Shown piece after piece: positions 52,198-60,471 of a DNA stretch of 64,000 nt. Below the pieces are notes generated by a model that did no database searches, was not told the origin of the DNA, and saw only the letters and a list, made by a program, of their open reading frames with translations. How positions within the stretch are numbered: the first letter of the stretch is position 1; each line of letters opens with the position of its first letter. Origin of the DNA: Marispirochaeta aestuarii (GTDB taxonomy: Bacteria; Spirochaetota; Spirochaetia; JC444; Marispirochaetaceae); contig NZ_MWQY01000012.1 in assembly GCF_002087085.1 (NCBI RefSeq), positions 99,419 through 163,418 on the forward strand, read 5' to 3'. The position numbers were made by a program, and so were the translations under genes.

Positions 52198-53733
52198 ATG
52201 AAAGAGATTGGTGTAAAGCGTGTTTTCGAGCGAATGCGGGGGATCTATACACCCGTTACGGATTTACGCCGTCGCCTGCTTATGGAAATCGCCGGATTTG
52301 TTCTGGAAGGGAAAGAACCTGCTGCAATCGAAGAAATCCCTTTCAAAGTTATCGAAATGGGTAAACCGACCTATCGCTGCTGCTCCTACCGGGAGCTGTC
52401 TATAATCCGGCAGCGAATACGGCTGGCATTCGGGTTGGCGCTGATTGAAGAGCGGGATAACATCCCAGTTTCGCGGGGAATCGAAAAAGCCTTCACCGAT
52501 AGGAAAGTGATCGATGCCCCGTTGGTGCATGTTATTCGTGCCGCTTGTGAAAAATGTCCTGAAGACGTGGTTCTTGTTACCGATAAATGCCAGGCCTGCA
52601 TGGCCCATCCCTGTTCCATTGTCTGCCCCCGGAACGCCATCTCGTTCCCGGAAAGTAAGGCCGTTATCGATCAGGAAAAGTGCATTAAATGTATGAAATG
52701 TGTTCAGGTCTGCCCCTATGCGGCAATCACGAGGATGGTGCGTCCCTGCGCCGAAGCCTGCGGTGTGGATGCGATTGATTCCGACGACGAAGGTTTTGCC
52801 CGGATAAATCATGCAACCTGCGTCAGCTGCGGGTTGTGCATTGTCTCCTGTCCTTTTGCCGCAATAGCGGAAAAATCGGAGATTGTTCAGGTGGTTATCA
52901 GTCTGCTCCGTAAAAGCAGTCAAAGTAAATTGTATGCCATTGTTGCGCCTTCTTTTCCTGGACAGTTCGGAAGCAAGGTTTCTCCCGAGATGATTTTCGC
53001 AGGGATCAGCAAGCTTGGATTCGACAAGATTATGGAAGTCGCCTACGGTGCGGATTGCGACACGATTCTGCTTGCAGACAGGTACCGAAAAAAGCAGAGC
53101 GGGTTTCTGGGGACCTCTTGCTGCCCTTCGTGGGTCAAGGCGGCACGGGCATATTATCCGGACCTGGCGGAGAATATTGCAGACAGTTACACCCCAATGG
53201 TGGAAACTGCAAAAAAGATCAAGGAACGGGATGCGGATGCAAAGGTTATTTTTATCGGACCCTGTATCGCCAAAAAAGATGAAGCCATGAGCGAAGAAGT
53301 TGCCGGATACGTTGATCATGTCCTGACCTTCGAGGAACTGGCGGCTTTGTTTGTGACTTTCAGTATCGATTTGCTTTCCCTTGCGAGGGAGATGCCCGTG
53401 GATGATGCCAGTGTCCTGGGCCGGGGATATGCGAATGCAGGAGGTGTCGGCGAAGCTATTATCCGTACAGCTGAAAAAAGCCATGGGATAACCGATATTC
53501 AGTTTGAACGAGCCGATACCCTGCAGGAATGCAGGGCGATGCTGGAAAGAATCAAGCGCGGAGAGAGAAGCCCGGACCTCATAGAGGGAATGGCGTGTCC
53601 CGGCGGATGTGTCGGCGGTCCGGGGACGCTGTCATCTCTAAAGCAGGCGGCGCGGCAGGTTACCAGGTTTGCCGAATCCGCATCCTTTCATTTTCCCCTT
53701 TGTGATGAGGAACCTTCAGTCGGTAATCCGTAA
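52198..53733 (+). CDS. [FeFe] hydrogenase large subunit, group B-like
   Basis: 511 residues. The C-terminal H-cluster domain has all three signatures: L1 TSCCPSW (306-312), L2 GPCIAKKDE (with Cys356) and L3 EGMACPGGCVGG (463-474, with Cys467 and Cys471). Upstream lie three Cys-rich ferredoxin segments (131-143, 162-172, 208-218) for [4Fe-4S] clusters. GPC in place of MPC at L2 points to group B, a little studied class found in anaerobes. An N-terminal 110-residue part is unfamiliar. No maturases HydE, F or G are nearby, so they must be elsewhere. Only the small [2Fe-2S] protein is linked to it. Electron partner unknown. Confidence 0.88.
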   Translation: MKEIGVKRVFERMRGIYTPVTDLRRRLLMEIAGFVLEGKEPAAIEEIPFKVIEMGKPTYRCCSYRELSIIRQRIRLAFGLALIEERDNIPVSRGIEKAFTDRKVIDAPLVHVIRAACEKCPEDVVLVTDKCQACMAHPCSIVCPRNAISFPESKAVIDQEKCIKCMKCVQVCPYAAITRMVRPCAEACGVDAIDSDDEGFARINHATCVSCGLCIVSCPFAAIAEKSEIVQVVISLLRKSSQSKLYAIVAPSFPGQFGSKVSPEMIFAGISKLGFDKIMEVAYGADCDTILLADRYRKKQSGFLGTSCCPSWVKAARAYYPDLAENIADSYTPMVETAKKIKERDADAKVIFIGPCIAKKDEAMSEEVAGYVDHVLTFEELAALFVTFSIDLLSLAREMPVDDASVLGRGYANAGGVGEAIIRTAEKSHGITDIQFERADTLQECRAMLERIKRGERSPDLIEGMACPGGCVGGPGTLSSLKQAARQVTRFAESASFHFPLCDEEPSVGNP

Positions 53734-53781
53734 TCCGTCCAGGAAGAGAATTCCAGTATACTATTCGGAGGGAAACCTTGC

Positions 53782-54225
53782 ATGCCGGGCAGCGAAGATG
53801 AGATTATAAACCAGATTGTTTCGGACCTGAACTCCCTGGCCCGCCTGGCTGCTCTGGAGAATGCCTGGGAGACCCGCGGAATCGCTGCCATGATGGCGGA
53901 GCTGTATCGGTACCGCAGAAGAAGCGAGGGCGAGCCGGTGGAACTGTCGGCGGAATTGCGGGCGGTGGAGCTGTGTCTGAGGCTGGTCAAGCCCCGGTAT
54001 GGTGTCGACTGTTCCTGGGACTTCCTTACCTCGGGGGTCGAATCAATCCTGGTTCCCCGGGGAGAACTTCTGCGTCATGTGGAGGAACAGGTCGCCTGCC
54101 GTACAGGCAGAGAAGAGGGTTTCTGGATCCGGATAGAAGCGATTCCGGAGGAAAAGAGCTGCTCAATTCTTGTCAGTGACGGCCCCGGTCCGGGAGAGCC
54201 GGTCCAAATGAGCTACCCCCTGTGA
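53782..54225 (+). CDS. Degenerate LytS/YesM-like regulatory protein
   Basis: 147 residues. The middle segment LSAELRAVELCLRLVKPRYG recalls the YxxIxxxRF-type helix of LytS/YesM histidine kinases, and LVSDGPGPGE near the end a remnant of a G box. The phospho-acceptor HFLFN motif, N box and most of the ATPase domain are missing, so it is not an active kinase. It could be an eroded kinase or a small partner that binds the full kinase 8 nt downstream. The ATG has GGAGGG 9 nt upstream, so it is probably expressed. Confidence 0.5.
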   Translation: MPGSEDEIINQIVSDLNSLARLAALENAWETRGIAAMMAELYRYRRRSEGEPVELSAELRAVELCLRLVKPRYGVDCSWDFLTSGVESILVPRGELLRHVEEQVACRTGREEGFWIRIEAIPEEKSCSILVSDGPGPGEPVQMSYPL

Positions 54226-54232
54226 GGCTCCC

Positions 54233-55744
54233 ATGAAAAATCCTTTCAGCTTTCGCTGGCCCTGGCGGGCCCTGAACATCCGGAACAAAATGCTTTCCTT
54301 TTATGTGGCCATGATATTGATGATCCTCGTCATAAACCTGAGCGTCAGCCTTACCGCTTTCCGCTATATAAAGGTTTTCGATGAGAAGCTTTCAGTCTAT
54401 TACGATATCCAGGAGTACCGCCTGGCCTGGGTGAGCAGCCACGAATCCTTTTTCCGCTATCTCAGGGATCGGGCGCAGGGGCAGCAGGAACTCTATTTTT
54501 CCTCCATTCCTACCCTGTGGCAGTTCTTTCACCAGATGAAGCTGAAGGCGAACACGGGGCTGCAGGCGGAGTTTCAGCTGACGGCAATCGAACGGGGAAT
54601 GACGGAGTTTTTTCGACGTGCCGGGTATGCGATCCGTATGCTGGACAGCGGTGACAGCAATTACTACCGTGCCTATGTGGATGCCCGGAGGGTTTATGAT
54701 TATGTTTCCGGTTACACGGAAATCCTGCTCAATATCAACCTCAATGCCGGAAGCCAGACCTATGCCGTACTTGCCGCCCGGGCCAATAATGTGCGGATTC
54801 TCTCCTTTATTTCCACAGCCGTGGTGGGTGGGGCCTTCTTTCTTTTCGCGGTACTCTTTTCCAACTCAATATCCCGTCCCATACACCGCCTGGCGGAACT
54901 CTCCTCCCGGATCGCCGGTGGGGACCTGGAGGTCGAGATTCTTCCCGTGGAGCGTGCGGACGAAGTGGGTACCCTCTTTTCCTCCTTCAACGCCATGAGC
55001 CGGAGTATCAGGCAGATGGTGGAGGGCCTTAAGGAGAAGGCGGATCTGGAACGGCGGCTTCACGAAGAAGAGATCTCCATGGAGAGGATGCAGCGTTCCC
55101 TGCAGGAGGCGCGTTTTATGGGGCTCCAGTCCCAGATCAATCCCCATTTTCTCTTTAACGCCTTGAATACCATCTCCAGGACGGCCATGTTTGAAGGGGC
55201 CGAGGGGACCAGCGGACTTATAAAGTCTCTGGCGACCCTTTTCCGCTACCATCTGCGGGACCCCCGCAAACGGATCAGTCTGGCGGAAGAACTTACCATA
55301 CTGCGGGAGTACCTTTCGATTCAGCAGTACCGCTACGGAGATCGGCTGCGCTACAGTATTGAGTCCTCCGTTCGTACGGAAGAAATCTATGTTCCTGCGT
55401 TTACTCTCCAGCCGCTGGTTGAGAATGCCGTGAAACACGGTATTGAACCCCGGGAGGAGGGAGGTGAAATCTTTGTTGAAGTACAACGTCGCAGGAAAAG
55501 AATAGAGATACAGGTCCGGGATACGGGATGCGGCATGGACAGTGAAGAAACCGAGGGAATGATCCACGCGTCCCGCGAAAGAGACGGGGCGGGCATCGGT
55601 ATTTCCAATGTCAGGGAACGGCTCGCGTTGTTCTACGGCGGTCGCGAGGATTTTCTGGTTACCAGCGAGAAAGGGGTCGGCACCACGGTCACCATAAGCA
55701 TACCGGCGGATAAAAAGGGAGGCGAGGGATGTATACCCTTCTGA
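54233..55744 (+). CDS. Sensor histidine kinase, LytS/YesM type
   Basis: 503 residues. TM1 about 22-45, a helical extracytoplasmic sensor of about 140 residues, TM2 about 185-207, HAMP (SISRPIHRLAELSSRIAGG), a coiled coil and the His_kinase/HATPase pair with QINPHFLFNALNTI (phospho-acceptor His), LQPLVENAVKHG (N box) and DTGCGM with AGIGISNVRERL (G boxes). The stop overlaps the response regulator start by 16 nt. YesM kinases sense carbohydrates; with a TRAP operon downstream the signal is probably an organic acid or sugar acid. Confidence 0.9.
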   Translation: MKNPFSFRWPWRALNIRNKMLSFYVAMILMILVINLSVSLTAFRYIKVFDEKLSVYYDIQEYRLAWVSSHESFFRYLRDRAQGQQELYFSSIPTLWQFFHQMKLKANTGLQAEFQLTAIERGMTEFFRRAGYAIRMLDSGDSNYYRAYVDARRVYDYVSGYTEILLNINLNAGSQTYAVLAARANNVRILSFISTAVVGGAFFLFAVLFSNSISRPIHRLAELSSRIAGGDLEVEILPVERADEVGTLFSSFNAMSRSIRQMVEGLKEKADLERRLHEEEISMERMQRSLQEARFMGLQSQINPHFLFNALNTISRTAMFEGAEGTSGLIKSLATLFRYHLRDPRKRISLAEELTILREYLSIQQYRYGDRLRYSIESSVRTEEIYVPAFTLQPLVENAVKHGIEPREEGGEIFVEVQRRRKRIEIQVRDTGCGMDSEETEGMIHASRERDGAGIGISNVRERLALFYGGREDFLVTSEKGVGTTVTISIPADKKGGEGCIPF

Positions 55745-57255
55745 TAGCTGACGATGAGAGGCTGGAGCGGGAAGCCCTGAAGTACATTATTCGCCGGGGT
55801 ACTGCGGAGATCGGAAACATTATCGAAGCTGTAAACGGCAGGGAAGCCATTGAAATTGCAGAAAAGGAAAAGCCGGATATCGCCTTTCTGGATATAAAGA
55901 TGCCGGGGATCAACGGCGTTGAGGCGGCACGGCGGCTGAAGGAACTGCTGCCGGCATGCAAAATCGTATTCTTGACCGCCTTTGATACTTTCGATTATGC
56001 CCGGGAGGCCCTGCGTCTGGGGGCTGAGGATTTTCTGGTCAAACCGGTGGAGGATGAACGGGTTCTGGAACTGCTGACTCTTCTGGCCCGCCGACTCCGG
56101 GAGGAGGACCAGGAAAAAAAGAAGCTGGACCGGACTCTGGAAGCCCTGCAAGGCATGATACGGGCCCGAGAAATCGAGCTGTCCGCACAGCTGGCAACGG
56201 GTTTCCTTGATACCCGCAAGCTTGCTGATTTTATCACCCTGCTGGGAATAGAATCTCCGAGGATGGAAATCGCCGTTCTCAAGGTTGATCTTAAGAGCTA
56301 CCCCATGCGGGTGGACCGGGAAAAGCACTCGGAGGTCCTGCTCTCCCGCTGCGAACAGCTTCTCCGCAGGGAGGCGGAAAAGGCGGGAATCCACTGTATT
56401 CCCGGCAGGCTGGACAGCGAGATTCTGATGCTGCTGGTCGGCGGAACAGAGGCGGAGACCTTCTTTTCTCCGGAGATTGTGGAGGATCTGGAACGCTCCG
56501 TACAGGAGCAGGTATCCCTGCGGGGGACCCTTACAATCGAGGAAGGAATCAGGGATTTCAGTGATCTTGAACGCCGGCTTGCCCGGGCTGTGGCTGCCGA
56601 TGGAGGAAGGACAGGAATCTCGAGCCTCAATATCAAGGAGACCCTGCTGCAGAATATCGAAAGGGGGGAAGAGTCCAATCTGAACCAGGCCGTGGGTATG
56701 GTCTTTCGATGGATGGACTCCCTGCCGGAGAAGGATACGGCCCTGGACAAACTGGATGAGATCCTGGCGGTCCTGAGGCACGACCTGTCCCGTCGTTTTC
56801 CCAGCCTGGAGCTGCCTTCCTGTGCCCGGGTATCTTTGCGGGAGACCACAGATGAGGAGAGGGAGGCCGTTTTACGGGAGATGCTGCGCTGCCTGAGGGA
56901 CGGGGTGCGACGTCAGGCTGAAATCGGGCACCCGGCGGTACGCTTTGCCATTGATGTCATGAGGCAGAGGTTCCGGGAGGAGCTTTCGGTGGAGACCATC
57001 GCCGGGGAGGCAGGACACTCGCCTTCCCATCTTTCCCGGCTTTTTCGGCAGGAGCTGGGAACGAGTATCCTGGATTTTCTGACCCGTCTCAGAATAGACG
57101 AAGCCAGGAGACTGCTCCTCAGTGATGTCAGTATGAACATCGGACAGATCGCTGAAGCAGCAGGATACCGAGACCCGAACTATTTTTCCCGGGTCTTCCG
57201 CCGGGAAACGGGAGTGAGTCCCAGGGAATACCGTTTGTCCGGGAAAAGCGGATAA
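55729..57255 (+). CDS. YesN-type response regulator with AraC DNA-binding domain
   Basis: 508 residues. Receiver with the phospho-acceptor Asp in FLDIKMPGINGVEA and Lys in LVKPVEDER, a middle region of about 270 residues, and a C-terminal AraC-type double HTH (VETIAGEAGHSPSHLSRLFR; IGQIAEAAGYRDPNYFSRVF). Partner of the kinase just upstream, with overlapping genes. The likely targets are the TRAP genes that follow, where a 7-1-7 dyad lies at 57288-57302. RBS GAGGG within the kinase end. Confidence 0.9.
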   Translation: MYTLLIADDERLEREALKYIIRRGTAEIGNIIEAVNGREAIEIAEKEKPDIAFLDIKMPGINGVEAARRLKELLPACKIVFLTAFDTFDYAREALRLGAEDFLVKPVEDERVLELLTLLARRLREEDQEKKKLDRTLEALQGMIRAREIELSAQLATGFLDTRKLADFITLLGIESPRMEIAVLKVDLKSYPMRVDREKHSEVLLSRCEQLLRREAEKAGIHCIPGRLDSEILMLLVGGTEAETFFSPEIVEDLERSVQEQVSLRGTLTIEEGIRDFSDLERRLARAVAADGGRTGISSLNIKETLLQNIERGEESNLNQAVGMVFRWMDSLPEKDTALDKLDEILAVLRHDLSRRFPSLELPSCARVSLRETTDEEREAVLREMLRCLRDGVRRQAEIGHPAVRFAIDVMRQRFREELSVETIAGEAGHSPSHLSRLFRQELGTSILDFLTRLRIDEARRLLLSDVSMNIGQIAEAAGYRDPNYFSRVFRRETGVSPREYRLSGKSG

Positions 57256-57287
57256 TTATGGCAGAATTGTCCGATAAAGATTGTATA

Positions 57288-57302
57288 ATCCAGATTCTGG
57301 AT
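57288..57302. promoter_or_regulatory. Perfect dyad upstream of the TRAP operon
   Basis: ATCCAGA T TCTGGAT, a perfect 7-1-7 inverted repeat 35 bp after the regulator stop. A TATAAT lies at 57391-57396, 34 nt before dctP, without a good -35. This pattern fits an activated promoter; AraC proteins usually prefer direct repeats, so the dyad's user is uncertain. Confidence 0.4.
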
Positions 57303-57429
57303 TTCTTGACAGAACGAACAGAGGTATTCACGGAATCGAAATGTCCTTGAATAAGATGATTGTCTTTACCCCGGATTCTCATGGTCCTCCTATAATAAAA
57401 TCATAAACCCATTTTTTCAGGAGGTAACC

Positions 57430-58440
57430 ATGAAAAAGAATCTGGTTTTAGTTCTGATCGTACTCTTGACCGCAGCCGGGACCCTGTTTGCCGGCGGAGG
57501 ACAGGAAGGTTCTGGAGGGGCTGCGGAAGCCCAGAAACCCATTGTACTGCGTCTGGCAGAAACCCACGCAGCGGATTATCCCACAACCAAAGGGGATTTC
57601 TACTTTGCGGACCTGGTAAAGGAACGCACCAACGGACGAATTACCATCGAGGTCTATCCGTCATCCCAGCTTGGAGAGGAAAAACCGGTAATCGAACAGG
57701 TTCAGTTCGGGGCTATCGATTTTACCCGGGTCAGCATTTCTCCCTTGTCGGCATTCTCACCCAACTTCGATGCCCTGCAGATGCCCTATCTGTACCGGAA
57801 CGCAGAGCACATGTGGAAGGTCCTGAAGAGCGATATCGGCAAAGAGTTCCTGGAGAGCCTTGAGCCCGCCAACTTTGTCGGCCTTGGATGGTTTGAATCC
57901 GGCGCCCGCAGCTTCTACAACTCCAAACGGGAGGTAAAGACTCCCGCAGATCTTAAGGGGATGAAGATCCGGGTCCAGCAGGCGGACATCATGGTGAATA
58001 TGGTTAACGCCCTGGGTGCCGTTGCCACCCCCATGCCCTTCGGCGAGGTATACTCCGGACTTCAGACCGGTGTAATCGACGGAGCCGAAAACAACTGGCC
58101 CAGCTACTATTCCACCAGCCATTATGAGGTGGCGAAGTACTATACCCTGGACGCCCATACCCGGGTTCCGGAGATTATCATTGCCAGCAAGATCAGCATG
58201 GACAAGCTCTCCGCGGAGGATCAGGAGATCATTCGGGAGGCAGCCTGGGATTCCATGGATTACCAGCGCCAGCAGTGGGCGGACTATGTAAAGGTCGCGG
58301 AAGAGAAGATCCGCGCCGCCGGTAATGTTATTACCGAGATCAAGGACAACTCTGCCTGGCAGGCAGCTATGCAGCCCATGTACAATGCCCTGAGCCCCGA
58401 GCTGCAGGAAGTCGTCAAGAAGATCCGGGCAGTCAAATAA
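57430..58440 (+). CDS. dctP: TRAP transporter substrate-binding protein DctP
   Basis: 336 residues: signal peptide ending around LFAGGG, no lipobox Cys. DctP-family body with QLGEEKPVIEQVQFGAIDFTRV, ESGARSFYNSKREV carrying the Arg that holds the substrate carboxylate, and GAENNWPSYYSTSHYEV. TRAP carriers take up carboxylates (C4-dicarboxylates, sugar acids, 2-oxo acids) with sodium. RBS GGAGG 6 nt before the ATG. A terminator between it and dctQ likely gives higher expression of this binding protein than of the membrane parts. Confidence 0.92.
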   Translation: MKKNLVLVLIVLLTAAGTLFAGGGQEGSGGAAEAQKPIVLRLAETHAADYPTTKGDFYFADLVKERTNGRITIEVYPSSQLGEEKPVIEQVQFGAIDFTRVSISPLSAFSPNFDALQMPYLYRNAEHMWKVLKSDIGKEFLESLEPANFVGLGWFESGARSFYNSKREVKTPADLKGMKIRVQQADIMVNMVNALGAVATPMPFGEVYSGLQTGVIDGAENNWPSYYSTSHYEVAKYYTLDAHTRVPEIIIASKISMDKLSAEDQEIIREAAWDSMDYQRQQWADYVKVAEEKIRAAGNVITEIKDNSAWQAAMQPMYNALSPELQEVVKKIRAVK

Positions 58441-58465
58441 GGCTCCCAGGAACAGTGAACGGAAC

Positions 58466-58509
58466 ATCTTCGTCCCGCCTCTTGAATGGGGGTGGGGCGA
58501 AGATTTTTT
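58466..58509 (+). terminator. Intra-operon terminator between dctP and dctQ
   Basis: ATCTTCG (58466-58472) with CGAAGAT (58498-58504), inner CCC..CC/GG..GGG pairs, then TTTTTT. A strong rho-independent structure inside the operon; partial read-through would set the DctP to DctQM ratio. Confidence 0.8.
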
Positions 58510-58563
58510 CTCCTTTCCGTTCTGTCTTCCGGGAGCAGAGTTTTACGATTTTCAGGAGGAAAA

Positions 58564-59112
58564 ATGCTGCAAGGTATAGTGAGGTTTTTTAACCTTCTTC
58601 ACATACTTCTGGTGGTATTCGCCAAGATTCTGCTGGTGGTAATGGTATTGACGATCTTTGCCAATGTTGTACTGCGCTACGGTTTCAGCTCCGGTCTGCA
58701 GTGGTCGGAGGAACTCGGGCTTCTGATGGCGGTCTGGTTCAGCTTTATCGCCATGGTGCTGGGGGTCAAGCAGAATCTTCATATTCATATAACCCTGCTC
58801 CCGGAAAACAAGCTTCCACCTCTGGTGGATATGATTCTGAGGAAGATCAACGATTGTGTAATCATCTTTGTCGGTTTTATTTTTCTGCGCTGGGGGATTC
58901 CCTTGGTTGCCTTTACGATGCGCTCCATACTGCCGGCATCCCATGTTCCCGCAGGCTGGCTCTATATAATAATGCCGGTATGCGCGGTTTTTCTGATGTA
59001 CGAAGGTCTGACGGATCTTCTGGGTATCGATACGGACGATAAGGCGGTGGACGGTTATCTGCTTGGGACCGTCTCCCTGGGCAGGATACTGAAGGGGGGC
59101 AAAAATGGGTGA
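58564..59112 (+). CDS. dctQ: TRAP transporter small permease DctQ
   Basis: 182 residues with four helices, in the DctQ pattern: FANVVLRYGFSSGLQWSEELGLLMAVWFSF is the family signature, with the acidic Glu-Glu. It pairs with DctM in the membrane. The ATG at 58564 has GGAGG directly upstream; an earlier frame to 58486 lies within the terminator region. Its stop overlaps the dctM start by 8 nt. Confidence 0.9.
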   Translation: MLQGIVRFFNLLHILLVVFAKILLVVMVLTIFANVVLRYGFSSGLQWSEELGLLMAVWFSFIAMVLGVKQNLHIHITLLPENKLPPLVDMILRKINDCVIIFVGFIFLRWGIPLVAFTMRSILPASHVPAGWLYIIMPVCAVFLMYEGLTDLLGIDTDDKAVDGYLLGTVSLGRILKGGKNG

Positions 59113-60415
59113 TACCAGTGTTGCCATCGGCCTCCTGCTGGGAATCTTCGGTGTTCTCCTGGTTCTCCGGGTTTCGATTACCTTTACCCTTGCCTGTGCC
59201 TCCATTGTTACCGCCCTATATCTGAATATTCCCCTGATGGCTATAATCCAGCGCATGGTTCAGGGGGTTAACTCCTTTTCCCTGCTGGCGATTCCCTTCT
59301 TTATTCTGGCAGGAGAGATCATGGGGCAGGGGGGTATCTCCCGCAGACTGATCCAGTTTTCCAACCTGCTGATAGGCCGCCTCAGGGGCGGACTGGCCCA
59401 GGTAAACGTACTGGCGAGCATGTTTTTCGGGGGGATTTCCGGCTCCGCTGTGGCGGATGTCTCGTCCATCGGAACGATCATGATTCCCATGATGAAGCAG
59501 AAGGGCTATGATGCCGACTATTCCACGGCGGTTACTGTAACCAGCGCCTGCCAGGGAATCATTATTCCCCCCAGTCACAACATGATTATCTACAGCCTTG
59601 CCGCAGGGGGGGTCTCCATCGGAAGGCTCTTTCTGGGAGGCTTCATTCCCGGTGTACTCCTGGGTGTCGCCCTGATGATCATAAGCTGGATTATTGCGGT
59701 TAAACGGAATTATCCCAAGGAGGAGAGATACTCCCTGAAAGAGGCCCTGATAATTACCAAGGACGCCCTCCTCGGGCTCCTGACGGCGGTAATCATCATA
59801 GGAGGGGTAATCAGCGGGGTATTCACCGCCACCGAATCAGCGGCCATAGCGGTTGTATACGCCTTTATTATTACCTTCTTTGTCTATAAGGAGATCAAGC
59901 TTTCTGAGTTCAAGCGGATACTCTACTCATCCCTGAAGACCCTGGCCATGGTCATGAGCCTCATTGCCGCAGCCAGCGCCTTCGGTTACCTGATGGCTTA
60001 CCTTAAGATCCCTGCAAAGGCAACGGAGGCTCTTCTGGGAATAACCCAGAACAAGGTTGCCCTGCTCCTGCTGATCAACCTGCTGCTGCTCCTGTTGGGG
60101 ATGATCATGGATATGGCCCCGCTGATCCTGATAACAACCCCGATACTGTATCCCGTTGTGGTGGGTGCCCTGGGGATGAATCCGGTACACTTCGGGATCA
60201 TGCTGATGCTGAACCTGGGAATCGGTCTCTGTACGCCGCCAGTTGGTTCCGCCCTCTTCGTCGGCTGTGCCGTGGGCCGGGTCTCCATGGAAGAGGCCAC
60301 CAAAGCGATGCTGCCCTTCTATATTATGATGATTATCGTTCTGTTGATGGTCACCTTCCTGCCGGACCTGGTCATGCTGGTCCCCAATGTGCTGATGCCC
60401 ATGACGGCGGGGTAA
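59105..60415 (+). CDS. dctM: TRAP transporter large permease DctM
   Basis: 436 residues with 11-12 helices. Typical DctM features: AIPFFILAGEIMGQGGIS, FGGISGSAVADVSSIG, GIIIPPSHNMIIY and LNLGIGLCTPPVGSALFVG, with the hairpin motifs that bind sodium and substrate. It completes a three-gene TRAP system, with the YesM/YesN pair just upstream as the probable regulator. A rho-independent terminator follows. Confidence 0.93.
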   Translation: MGDTSVAIGLLLGIFGVLLVLRVSITFTLACASIVTALYLNIPLMAIIQRMVQGVNSFSLLAIPFFILAGEIMGQGGISRRLIQFSNLLIGRLRGGLAQVNVLASMFFGGISGSAVADVSSIGTIMIPMMKQKGYDADYSTAVTVTSACQGIIIPPSHNMIIYSLAAGGVSIGRLFLGGFIPGVLLGVALMIISWIIAVKRNYPKEERYSLKEALIITKDALLGLLTAVIIIGGVISGVFTATESAAIAVVYAFIITFFVYKEIKLSEFKRILYSSLKTLAMVMSLIAAASAFGYLMAYLKIPAKATEALLGITQNKVALLLLINLLLLLLGMIMDMAPLILITTPILYPVVVGALGMNPVHFGIMLMLNLGIGLCTPPVGSALFVGCAVGRVSMEEATKAMLPFYIMMIIVLLMVTFLPDLVMLVPNVLMPMTAG

Positions 60416-60438
60416 AAACCTGCAGATACTTTCAGCAT

Positions 60439-60471
60439 AACCCCGGTCAGCAGACGGCCGGGGTTTTTTTT
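60439..60471 (+). terminator. Rho-independent terminator after dctM
   Basis: AACCCCGG (60439-60446) with CCGGGGTT (60458-60465) and a T run to 60471. The T run overlaps the last base of the convergent kinase gene. Confidence 0.85.
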
